DNA of 14,087 nt, from NCBI GenBank assembly GCA_030609215.1, contig JAUWCR010000008.1, positions 1 to 14,087 of the forward strand. Reading direction: 5' to 3'. The first letter of the stretch is position 1; the number at the start of each line of letters is the position of its first letter. Under the pieces are notes generated by a model, which made no database searches, was not told where the DNA came from, and saw only the letters and a list, made by a program, of their open reading frames with translations. The position numbers and the translations under genes are program-made. This document shows positions 6,788 to 14,032 of this stretch, in pieces. The stretch comes from Actinomycetes bacterium (GTDB taxonomy: Bacteria; Actinomycetota; Humimicrobiia; Humimicrobiales; Humimicrobiaceae).

Positions 6788-7864
6788 TTAGTAGATAGCA
6801 ACTTCTGTATCAATATCAAACAAGTGAGTTTTATTAACATCAAATTGTAAATTTAGGCCCTCTCCCCTCCTGGGACTAATGTCTTTTTCACTGATTAAAG
6901 TTATTCTGTTCTTCCCATTTTTTAAGTGAACAATATACTCTGCACCAGCGTCTTCTACTACCTCTACTTCAAAACGAATTTTAGATTCACTCTTTGAAAT
7001 ATTAACGTTTTCAGACCTTATTCCTAAAATATATTCTTTCTTATACCCATAAGTCGCAATTTTATCAAGTTGCTGTTTTGTAAGTGCCATCTCTATTCCA
7101 TCTGAATAAATAACTCCCCTTTCAATTTTAACATTTACAAAATTCATAATTGGAGACCCGATAAATCCAGCAACAAATAAATTACCCGGGTGATCGTAAA
7201 CTTCATCTGACGATCCTATCTGTTGAATTATACCATCATTCATAACAACTAATATATCGCTCATTGTCATAGCCTCGAGTTGATCATGTGTTACATAAAC
7301 AACACTACCTTTTAGATCGGAAAACAAAATTTTTAAATCTGCCCGCATTTGTGTTCGCAATTTTGCATCTAAATTTGAAAGAGGTTCATCAAGTAAAAAT
7401 AATTTAGGTTTACGAACTATCGCTCTTCCTAATGCCACTCTCTGCCGTTGACCACCGGATAACTCTGCGGGTTTACGATCCAAAAGATTACCTATACCTA
7501 AAAAATCAGCAGTTTCTGCTACTCTCTTCTGGATCTCCTTTTTGTCAAATCTTCTAATTTTTAAACCAAAACCTATATTTTCTCTAACTCTCATATGGGG
7601 GTAAAGTGCATAACTCTGAAAAACCATAGCAATATCTCTTTTGCTGGGTGGTATATTATTTGAAAAAATGTTATCGATATAAATTTCTCCTTCTGTTGGA
7701 TCCTCTAACCCTGCGATGATATTTAGCGTGGTACTCTTCCCACAGCCAGAAGGACCAACAAGTGTGACAAATTCAGCATCATTAACGGTAAAACTAAAAT
7801 TATTTACTGCCACAATTTTTCCAAACTTCTTTGTTATATTTTTCAAAACTAAATTAGCCATCAA
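6788..7864 (-). CDS. ABC transporter ATP-binding protein, MalK/UgpC (MsmX) family
   Basis: The 358-residue protein is the cytoplasmic ATPase that powers the two permeases encoded just upstream. It has Walker A GPSGCGKST (37-45), Q-loop VFQSY (81-85), signature LSGGQRQRVALGRA (135-148), Walker B KLFLLDEP (154-161), D-loop SNLDAKLR (163-170) and switch histidine VTHDQ (191-195). A C-terminal regulatory domain of about 120 residues with a TOBE-like pattern (GIRSENV near 281) follows, as in MalK, UgpC and MsmX, which serve oligosaccharide or glycerol-phosphate importers. AAGGAG lies 5 nt before the first ATG and 8 nt before the second in the ATGATG start, so either may be used. It is separated from the upstream permease gene by 35 bp. 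Confidence 0.93.
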   Translation of the reverse strand: MMANLVLKNITKKFGKIVAVNNFSFTVNDAEFVTLVGPSGCGKSTTLNIIAGLEDPTEGEIYIDNIFSNNIPPSKRDIAMVFQSYALYPHMRVRENIGFGLKIRRFDKKEIQKRVAETADFLGIGNLLDRKPAELSGGQRQRVALGRAIVRKPKLFLLDEPLSNLDAKLRTQMRADLKILFSDLKGSVVYVTHDQLEAMTMSDILVVMNDGIIQQIGSSDEVYDHPGNLFVAGFIGSPIMNFVNVKIERGVIYSDGIEMALTKQQLDKIATYGYKKEYILGIRSENVNISKSESKIRFEVEVVEDAGAEYIVHLKNGKNRITLISEKDISPRRGEGLNLQFDVNKTHLFDIDTEVAIY

Positions 7865-7899
7865 AACTCCTTAAAAACTAATTATTTGGACTTAAAAAC

Positions 7900-8751
7900 T
7901 CACTCTTTAACTGCCCCAAACGTCAGACCTTTAACAATATTCCTCTGAGCAAAAGAAGAAAAAATTATAACGGGCATAGTCATTAATACTCCCAATGCCG
8001 TCATCTTGCCCCAAAATAAGTATTTATCTGAAATAAAGCCAGCTATCACAACAGGTAATGTTTTTGCGTTTTCGGATGTGAGTATTGATGCTAGCATAAA
8101 CTCATTCCACGAGTATAAGAACCCGAATATAGCTGTTACGGCTAATCCAGGAAGACTTAACGGAATCACAATTCTTATAAATCTCTGCCAAAAATTACAA
8201 CCGTCTATGGTCGCTGCCTTTTCAATTTCAGCAGGGAGACTTTGAAAAAACCCTATCATAAGCCAAATTGTGAAAGGCAGGGAAAATGAAACATGACTAA
8301 TTATTAACCCAATATGGGTATCTACCAGTCTAAATTTACTCAATATTATATAATATGGGATAGCAGTTGTAATTGGGGGAAAAATTCTAATTACTAATAC
8401 GAAAGCAAGCATCATCCTTCTAAACATTATTGACAAGTAGTGTTTGCTCAACGAATATGCTGCCATTGACCCAAATAATAATGAAAGAAAAATGGTGGAT
8501 GTTGTAATAATCAGACTATTAAGAAAATACTTTACCAGATTACCTTCCTGTGCCAAAAATAATATGTCAATATAGTTTTTAAAAGTAATGTTTACCGGAA
8601 AAAATTGGGGTGGATATATATATGAATCTATATCATATTTTAAGGAAGTTATTATTAACCAATACAATGGAAAGACAACAACTATAATAACAATGGTGCA
8701 TATTATGTACAACAAAACTTTTTCAACTGTGCTTTTTGTTAGACCAAACAT
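7900..8751 (-). CDS. ABC sugar transporter permease, MalG/UgpE type
   Basis: This 283-residue inner-membrane permease has about six hydrophobic segments, the first at 12-36. The EAA loop that docks on the ATPase is clear at 175-202 (EIEKAATIDGCNFWQRF then IPLSLPG). The C-terminus QRNIVKGLTFGAVKE is the typical MalG ending (RYIVKGLTAGAVKG in relatives). It forms the transmembrane channel together with the MalF-type subunit. The genes are coupled: the stop of the upstream permease and this start share one base in TAATG at 8751. Confidence 0.93.
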   Translation of the reverse strand: MFGLTKSTVEKVLLYIICTIVIIVVVFPLYWLIITSLKYDIDSYIYPPQFFPVNITFKNYIDILFLAQEGNLVKYFLNSLIITTSTIFLSLLFGSMAAYSLSKHYLSIMFRRMMLAFVLVIRIFPPITTAIPYYIILSKFRLVDTHIGLIISHVSFSLPFTIWLMIGFFQSLPAEIEKAATIDGCNFWQRFIRIVIPLSLPGLAVTAIFGFLYSWNEFMLASILTSENAKTLPVVIAGFISDKYLFWGKMTALGVLMTMPVIIFSSFAQRNIVKGLTFGAVKE

Positions 8752-9629
8752 TATCTAGCAGTTCCTCTACTTAAAATTAATCTTATAAAATAAATTTCAA
8801 TTAATAGAACTATTATAAGAAAAAACCAGGACTGAGCAGCAGCAGCTCCAATATCAAAAAATCTCAAACCTTTTTCATAAATATGAAGAGAAAGAAATTT
8901 CGTTGCTGTGCCTGGTCCACCCTGTGTCATCGTATAAACAATATCAAACATTCTCAATGTATCAATAATCCTTAGTAAAAAGGCCACTATAATTGCTGGT
9001 TTTAATAATGGTAGAGTAATATGCCAAAAAATTCTCATCCGACCGCAACCATCTACCAGCGCAGCCTTATTCAATTCAGTTGGTATTGACGCAATTCCTG
9101 CAGCCAAAATAAAGGCAAACACTGGTAACTGTTGCCAAATTTCTACAACTATTACTGCAGGCAAAGCTTGTGTTGCACTGCCCAACCATGTTTGTGGCGG
9201 TATACCTAAAAAACTTATAAAAAAGTTTATTACTCCATAAGATGCGTGATAAAGATTTCTCCATAATATCCCAACCACTACAGGTGCTATCATTAAGGGA
9301 ATAAACATGAAAACCCTAAACACACCTGTTATCCTTAAATTTGCTGACATGGCCAAAGCTAAAAATAAACCAATTATAAATTGAAAGAAAATCGCTACTA
9401 TGGAAAAAATAAACGTGATCCTTAAGCTATTTAAAAAAGCTAAATTATTAAAAATGCTTAAATAATTATTTATCCCTGTAAAAACTGGCTTTGCTCCAGG
9501 AATCAGCATGCTATAAGAAAAAAAGCTCATAATAAATGAGTAAACCATCGGGTAAACATACGCAAAAATTAAAAACAGGCATGATGGTAATAGAAAAATT
9601 ATTGACCATTTTCTATATCCAGTTAGCAT
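8751..9629 (-). CDS. ABC sugar transporter permease, MalF/UgpA type
   Basis: The 292-residue integral membrane protein begins with a hydrophobic segment at 9-32 (IIFLLPSCLFLIFAYVYPMV), as usual for UgpA/LacF-type permeases that lack the long periplasmic loop of E. coli MalF. The EAA motif is at 185-212 (ELNKAALVDGCGRMRIFWHI then LPLLKP), and MTQGGPGTATKFLSLHIY (234-251) is a conserved family stretch. AAGGA lies about 8 nt before ATG. It overlaps the MalG-type gene by one base and follows the binding-protein gene after 88 bp that contain a strong hairpin. Confidence 0.93.
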   Translation of the reverse strand: MLTGYRKWSIIFLLPSCLFLIFAYVYPMVYSFIMSFFSYSMLIPGAKPVFTGINNYLSIFNNLAFLNSLRITFIFSIVAIFFQFIIGLFLALAMSANLRITGVFRVFMFIPLMIAPVVVGILWRNLYHASYGVINFFISFLGIPPQTWLGSATQALPAVIVVEIWQQLPVFAFILAAGIASIPTELNKAALVDGCGRMRIFWHITLPLLKPAIIVAFLLRIIDTLRMFDIVYTMTQGGPGTATKFLSLHIYEKGLRFFDIGAAAAQSWFFLIIVLLIEIYFIRLILSRGTAR

Positions 9630-9677
9630 TTTTAATATCCTTTAAGTGAACCTTGATTAACACTTCAAAACCATATT

Positions 9678-9706
9678 CCGATAGGGGGATACTATCCCCC
9701 TATCGG
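9678..9706 (-). other. strong intergenic hairpin between binding-protein and permease genes
   Basis: CCGATAGGGGGATA (9678-9691) and TATCCCCCTATCGG (9693-9706) are perfect 14-bp reverse complements around a single C. The GC-rich stem begins 12 nt after the binding-protein stop. On the minus strand it is followed by AATATGGTTTTG, not a clear U-run, so full termination is unlikely. In malE-malF and similar operons such hairpins protect the upstream mRNA from 3' decay or partly terminate, giving more binding protein than permease. That role is inferred here. Confidence 0.75.
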
Positions 9707-9717
9707 CACTTTAAAAT

Positions 9718-11085
9718 TTATTCCCTGTATTCAAAATCAGGTGGAGCTTTTTGTATTGACTCTTCCCACATCGCAGCAAGTTGGTCAAGAGCTGCTTGAG
9801 GATCAGTTATCTCCCCGCTTAAATATTTTGATACCATCTCACCCGTTGGAATAAATAGTTCAATCCATTGCGGAACTCTCCAAAAAGCCGGCTTTGCAAC
9901 ACCCAAAGCTTCTTTATAACCTTCAAACCAGGGTTGGGCTGCTTGAACCTCCGGATCATCATAAATAGATCTTATTGGTGTCTCAAGAGCATATTCGACA
10001 GCCCATCTCTTTGAATTTTCTTTATTTGTAAATTCAGCAATAAATTCAAAAGCAGCATCTGGATTTTTAGTGGTTTTAAAAATAGCAAAAGAGTTATCGG
10101 TCATATTACCAGTACCGCCTTCAGGATACATGGCGACAGCCCAGTTATCCCCTATTTTATTTTCAGCAGGGTTTTCAAGAAAAGTTAATACATTACCTGT
10201 CCATCCTTCATATGTAGCACATAAACCATTGGCAAATGCCGCACCTGCGTCAGGATTATCCCATCCCAGGACCCCTGGAGGTGTAAAATTATCAATGGTC
10301 TTCTTTAGCATCTCCAAAGCTTTTACGCCATTTTCATTATTTATAAGAGGTTTCCAGTCTGGAGTGAGTAATGGATCACCAAGCGACCAAAACCTGGCAT
10401 AAAACTGCCTTACCGTCTGAACAGGCACCCCAGCTACAGCAAGGCCATATTCCTCAGGAGGATTTGTATTTTCAGCTAAGACTTCCTCATAACCTTCCCA
10501 TGTAGTTGGATACTCAGGAATCTTCTCAGTGTTATAGAAAACTGGTGCAACAACCATTGATGCAGGTATGGTATATCTGGTATCTGGAACATCCCCTACA
10601 CCTTCTCCATATTTTACGGCAGCTTCAAACCAGTCACTAGTATCATAATTATATTTTTCTATATAGGGGTTTAACGGCAATAGACTCGGCCAATGGGTAT
10701 AGGAAAATTCTGGATTAGTGTAATATATATCGTATCCTCTTTCGCCTGCTTCTATCGAAGCCATAAGTTTTGGCATTATATTTTCCCAGGCAACTGTCTC
10801 TATTGATATTTTTGCACCTGTTTTGTCATAAAATTCTTCAGCAAATTCGTATATTGGCCTTTCGCCACTAGAACCTGCATGAACCATAATTTTTAACTCA
10901 ACACCTTCATACTTCTTTTCTTCAGCAACTGGCTCTTCAGCTTCTTCCTCGACAGGTGCAGCTTCTTCCTCAGCAGGTGCAGCTTCTTCCTCAGCAGGTG
11001 CAGCTTCTTCCTTGCAACCAACACCTAAAAAGACCATCGAAACTGCAAAAATAACAGCCAAAATACAACTAATTATTCTCTTCAT
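9718..11085 (-). CDS. ABC sugar transporter solute-binding lipoprotein
   Basis: The 455-residue protein is a family 1 extracellular solute-binding protein (MalE/UgpB-like) that should capture the sugar outside the membrane. A basic N-terminus and hydrophobic stretch (MKRIISCILAVIFAVSMVF) lead to LGVGC with lipidated Cys24; the lipobox is slightly off because Gly rather than Leu is at -3. A flexible acidic linker of repeated AAPAEEE units (28-57) follows, then the mature fold from about 60 (VELKIMVHAGSSGERPIYEFAEEF). Typical features are IPASMVVAPVFYNTEKIP (about 168-185), AFANGLCATYEGWTGN (near 280-295) and the late PIRSIYDDPEV segment. AAGGAG lies 6 nt before ATG. The ligand cannot be read from sequence; the nearby nagA argues for an amino-sugar-containing glycan. 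Confidence 0.92.
   Translation of the reverse strand: MKRIISCILAVIFAVSMVFLGVGCKEEAAPAEEEAAPAEEEAAPVEEEAEEPVAEEKKYEGVELKIMVHAGSSGERPIYEFAEEFYDKTGAKISIETVAWENIMPKLMASIEAGERGYDIYYTNPEFSYTHWPSLLPLNPYIEKYNYDTSDWFEAAVKYGEGVGDVPDTRYTIPASMVVAPVFYNTEKIPEYPTTWEGYEEVLAENTNPPEEYGLAVAGVPVQTVRQFYARFWSLGDPLLTPDWKPLINNENGVKALEMLKKTIDNFTPPGVLGWDNPDAGAAFANGLCATYEGWTGNVLTFLENPAENKIGDNWAVAMYPEGGTGNMTDNSFAIFKTTKNPDAAFEFIAEFTNKENSKRWAVEYALETPIRSIYDDPEVQAAQPWFEGYKEALGVAKPAFWRVPQWIELFIPTGEMVSKYLSGEITDPQAALDQLAAMWEESIQKAPPDFEYRE
10938..11013. repeat. 21-bp tandem repeat coding the lipoprotein linker
   Basis: About 3.6 copies of a 21-bp unit (CAGCTTCTTCCTCAGCAGGTG on the plus strand, listed here split as CAGCTTCTTCC + TCAGCAGGTG) occur at 10938-10958, 10959-10979, 10980-11000 and partly 11001-11013. 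The first copy differs at a few bases. Each unit encodes seven residues of the AAPAEEE type, so copy-number slippage keeps the frame and only changes the length of the linker between the lipid anchor and the binding domain. Confidence 0.85.
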
Positions 11086-11198
11086 TTCAATCTCCTTTTT
11101 TAATTTTTAATAAAACCATATCCCAAGTTTTTAACCCTTCTTTTCTCTATATGTTCACCTCCTCTCAAATAGATTAGTTCTTCCTGCAAATATACTTT

Positions 11199-11531
11199 TT
11201 ACTCTACAATATCTAAAGTCTTTATGATTTTTGGAAGAACATTTATAATATTCTCCTGCTCATCTTTTACAGCAGGCAATATACCCAATCTTTCAAGGAT
11301 TTCTGGGGCATTTGAAATAAATTTGCCATCGATAGAGCCGAATCCCAGGTAAACATCGTCATCAATGATAATTACTGGCGCGATATACTTATGAACTTTC
11401 TTGATAAGTTCCAATTTATTATTATCATCTTTTAGGTTTTTTGCTTCAAAATCAATTTTCATTGCCTCCAGATAGGTCTTAGCTATCACACAGTCAAAAC
11501 AACCTTCATCGTAATATAATATTACCTTCAT
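11199..11531 (-). CDS. small glutaredoxin-like CxxC protein
   Basis: The 110-residue protein opens with a thioredoxin-fold strand and a redox motif, VILYYDEGCFDCVIAKTYLEA (Cys11 and Cys14), followed by a second strand and the expected cis-proline at APVIIIDDD (51-59; Pro52) and YLGFGS (61-66). This is the glutaredoxin/NrdH arrangement, with CFDC in place of the usual CPYC or CVQC. About 30 residues after the fold are poorly conserved-looking. The GF after the cis-Pro strand also recalls glutaredoxin-like (seleno)protein families such as Uxx-star, but no in-frame TGA is needed here. AAAGGAGG lies 5 nt before ATG. It is placed between a propeller gene and the binding-protein gene of a sugar operon, which is odd; a redox partner for an operon enzyme is possible but unproven. 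Confidence 0.75.
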   Translation of the reverse strand: MKVILYYDEGCFDCVIAKTYLEAMKIDFEAKNLKDDNNKLELIKKVHKYIAPVIIIDDDVYLGFGSIDGKFISNAPEILERLGILPAVKDEQENIINVLPKIIKTLDIVE

Positions 11532-11556
11532 GATACCTCCTTTAATCTTTTATTCT

Positions 11557-12669
11557 TCAAAATGGTGCTGAACAGTACAAAAATATGTTTGCTCTATTTT
11601 CGCCATTACCAATTAGAAAATCACCACTTGATCCTGATTTAATGCCTAAAGGTTGGTAAGCAAAATCATGTACCGGTTGCCAGGCCTGAATAATTCCCAT
11701 ATCTTCAAACCCACGCTCCTTAGAATAACAGAATATTCGTCCCATCCCTCTATCTTTACTTGCAGTTATTCCAAATATTCTGCCATCTTTTAAGATATCA
11801 ATATCTCTGATTTCAGAATTCTCATCTGGTCTGCCAAGATTTTTTACTTTCCCATCTTCAATACCATATTCAAATAAATAAGCATCCTGTAAAGTACAGC
11901 CAAATATCTTGTTTTCAAACCATATTAAATTACCGGCACGAGCCACATAATTTCTATTTTTCATACATGGTATCTGTATATCCAGGTAATTAATTTTTTT
12001 ATTTGAGAGCCTCCAAAAATTACCATCCCTTGCTACACCATAAACATTGCCATTTTCTGGATTAAAGCAAATAACCTTAGATAAATTTTTATCATCAACT
12101 TTTGATATATATGTAAGTTTGTTTTCCTCAATAGAATATGTATATATATTTCCTTTGTTTGAAAGAAGATATATTAATCCATCAAAATTATTTTTACCTG
12201 CCGCAAATATAATTTCTTTTTCTAATAAAATATCTTTATCTTCAATGGGTGAAAAAGTAAAATGTCCCCACATATGCGAATACATCTTTCTTGCTGCAGT
12301 TAAATTATGTGTAAATATCCTGGTTGTATCGCTTCCATCAGTAATTATACACACTATATTATCCAACCCATCAAATACTAAAATTCCATTTTTTGCATTT
12401 TCAGCCTCAACTTTTCCCACATCTTCAATGGTTGAATTACTATCAAATAAAAATATATGACTTTCCTTGCCTATTACTAAACCATAAAATATAAAACTTT
12501 TTTTATCCCAAACAATGGAGACACAATTTCCTCTTTTAATATTTGATTCCCTTATACAGGACTTTAAAGGAAAAGCAAAAATCCTTCCTTTTGTAACGAT
12601 TGGTTTTCCAAACTCTATAGGTTCTTCTAAAAACTTACTTTCCTTCTTTTTTTCATTATCCTTTTCCAA
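11557..12669 (-). CDS. beta-propeller-like protein of unknown function (second of pair)
   Basis: I do not recognise a named family. The 370-residue protein shows recurrent short strands ending in tyrosine or phenylalanine and a turn, such as GLIYLLSNKGNIYTYSIEE (164-182), GNVYGVARDGNFWRLS (207-222), KIFGCTLQDAYLFEYGIEDG (254-273), GRIFGITASKDRGMGRIFCY (296-315) and FLIGNGENRANIFLY (351-365), which fit blades of a beta-propeller. The N-terminus (MEKDNEKKKESKFLEE) is charged and there is no signal peptide, so the protein is probably cytoplasmic. The start is TTG at 12669: GGAGG (12677-12681) lies 7 nt upstream and no ATG is in frame nearby. It follows the first propeller gene by 24 bp. Cytoplasmic propeller enzymes exist, for example oligogalacturonate lyases of similar length, but no catalytic residues could be assigned. 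Confidence 0.7.
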   Translation of the reverse strand: MEKDNEKKKESKFLEEPIEFGKPIVTKGRIFAFPLKSCIRESNIKRGNCVSIVWDKKSFIFYGLVIGKESHIFLFDSNSTIEDVGKVEAENAKNGILVFDGLDNIVCIITDGSDTTRIFTHNLTAARKMYSHMWGHFTFSPIEDKDILLEKEIIFAAGKNNFDGLIYLLSNKGNIYTYSIEENKLTYISKVDDKNLSKVICFNPENGNVYGVARDGNFWRLSNKKINYLDIQIPCMKNRNYVARAGNLIWFENKIFGCTLQDAYLFEYGIEDGKVKNLGRPDENSEIRDIDILKDGRIFGITASKDRGMGRIFCYSKERGFEDMGIIQAWQPVHDFAYQPLGIKSGSSGDFLIGNGENRANIFLYCSAPF

Positions 12670-12693
12670 CTTATAACCTCCATAAGTTTAATT

Positions 12694-13833
12694 TTATAAA
12701 GACATTGACCACAAGCTCGGTGGAACTGCATCAAAATCTGCCCAGTATAAATTACCATCTACCCCTAAAACACCTTTCCAGACCAATGGTTTAAAGTCCT
12801 CATCTTTTAGAACCTCAATATACTCCTTCTTACCAGTTCTTGTATCATACGAAGAAACATAACTTCCAACAAATTCTTTAGGACCAAAATAAACTAATTG
12901 AACAAAATAGATTACTTCATCTTTTAAGATTAACCCTGCAGGTGCCCCTTTTGTAGATGCATAATTAAGAATTTTATCCTTACTTGATCCTTCTATTCCT
13001 AAACCAAGGTCTTCTATTTCCACTCCTTTTTTAGTTGGTTTAAACCGTATAAGGTTGCTGTAGGAATACATTCCTGCATATATCCATCCATCAGGTCCAA
13101 CTACACCATGAGCCATCCAGTTTCTCATACCATCGTTATACTCTGGGTGTAAAAGTTTAGCACTCAGAAAGTCTAATTTCATTTCTTTTGGGTCTATACA
13201 TATAAGTCTTCCATAGTAATCTGTAAAATAAATCTTTCCATCAACATACTTTATAAGTGATAAAATATAATGCTCTGAAACTCTACCAAAATCCATTATA
13301 TCTCTACCCCTTATATCCCATGAATATAGATGTGACTTAGGAAAAGTTGCAGCAAAAAATCTCTGGCTATCTTCATCCAAAATCATAACAGATACACCTT
13401 CATTTGGGGTAATTATTCCAAAATCCTCTATATTATCAAATTTAGGATTATATCTGTAAAAATGTGCTCCCATAAAACATCTCCTATCATCCGTAAACAT
13501 AGCCCATGGGTCCCACATTCTATCCTTAAGTGGGGGGGTTGTGCAGTGTGTTGAGCCATACATAACACCTTCTCTTGTTGGACAAAGTGATAAATGTATT
13601 TTCCCCTGTGGCGCATGAGTATCACCATACTTTTCACCTGTAACTTCTGCCATGTTTGCAATACTTCTTAACTTTTTTGTTTTTGGATTAAACTGCACCA
13701 GTTCTGCAATTCCCCCAGCTGTATGTTCCATACAAGCTCCTATATAAATGTAACCATCCGGGCTTACAGCAATATCCCAGCATGTATCGTGACCTGGACA
13801 ATTTTCCATAATATATCTTTTAATTGTAGCCAT
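12694..13833 (-). CDS. beta-propeller-like protein of unknown function (first gene of operon)
   Basis: The 379-residue protein is not assigned to a family. Repeated units of about 45-50 residues look like propeller blades: DIAVSPDGYIYIGAC (20-34), LVQFNPKTKKLRSI (45-58), GVMYGSTH (89-96), FYRYNPKFDNIEDFG (125-139), HLYSWDIRGRDIMDFG (168-183), KIYFTDYYGRLICIDP (200-215), GPDGWIYAGMYSYSNLIRF (246-264), EDLGLG (274-279) and GVDGNLYWADFD (357-368). Conserved-looking histidines and cysteines lie in CPGHDTCWD (12-20), GDTHAPQGKIHLSLCP (70-85), STHC (94-97) and MAHG (240-243), which could line a metal or substrate site. There is no signal peptide, so it should act in the cytoplasm. GGGAGG lies 4 nt before ATG. 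As the first gene behind the operon promoter it is probably made in quantity. A sugar lyase, hydrolase or epimerase is possible. Confidence 0.72.
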   Translation of the reverse strand: MATIKRYIMENCPGHDTCWDIAVSPDGYIYIGACMEHTAGGIAELVQFNPKTKKLRSIANMAEVTGEKYGDTHAPQGKIHLSLCPTREGVMYGSTHCTTPPLKDRMWDPWAMFTDDRRCFMGAHFYRYNPKFDNIEDFGIITPNEGVSVMILDEDSQRFFAATFPKSHLYSWDIRGRDIMDFGRVSEHYILSLIKYVDGKIYFTDYYGRLICIDPKEMKLDFLSAKLLHPEYNDGMRNWMAHGVVGPDGWIYAGMYSYSNLIRFKPTKKGVEIEDLGLGIEGSSKDKILNYASTKGAPAGLILKDEVIYFVQLVYFGPKEFVGSYVSSYDTRTGKKEYIEVLKDEDFKPLVWKGVLGVDGNLYWADFDAVPPSLWSMSL

Positions 13834-13864
13834 TCTACCTCCCTGTTTGATGTAAGAAATTCGA

Positions 13865-13878
13865 TGAGACCGTTCCCA
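13865..13878. promoter_or_regulatory. LacI-family operator-like imperfect palindrome
   Basis: TGAGACCGTTCCCA has a central CG and flanking TG...CA, matching 9 of 14 positions of the common LacI-family operator TGTAAGCGTTTACA; 10 of 14 bases are self-complementary. It sits about 32 bp upstream of the operon's first start codon, downstream of the predicted promoter, where a bound repressor could block elongation. The divergent LacI-family gene makes it a reasonable candidate. It is also one of the few GC-rich spots in this AT-rich intergenic region. Confidence 0.45.
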
Positions 13879-13927
13879 AATATTTTAAAAAAAACTTTAT
13901 TATAATATTTTATATGCTATATTTAAC

Positions 13928-13955
13928 ATTATAAGTACACCTAATTATATGTCAA
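13928..13955 (-). promoter_or_regulatory. consensus sigma-70/sigma-A promoter of the sugar operon
   Basis: On the minus strand a perfect TTGACA (13950-13955) and perfect TATAAT (13928-13933) are separated by 16 bp. Transcription would begin near 13921, giving a leader of about 88 nt to the first propeller gene. Twelve of twelve box bases match, so this is the strongest promoter seen in the window. Confidence 0.8.
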
Positions 13956-14032
13956 GGAAATTTTAACCTGGTATTTATTACATAAATTTTAAAAATTTTG
14001 TTAATATTAAAGATAAATGAAATTACAAAATT

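Noticed and set aside
10070..10402. 110-codon plus-strand open frame inside the binding-protein gene
   Set aside because: Antisense to a well-supported gene, no ribosome site, and composition explained by the opposite strand.
13879..14032. AT-rich repeats in the divergent intergenic region as a riboswitch, origin or attachment site
   Set aside because: Only low-complexity A/T runs are visible; the leader of about 88 nt has no stable stems or known riboswitch core.
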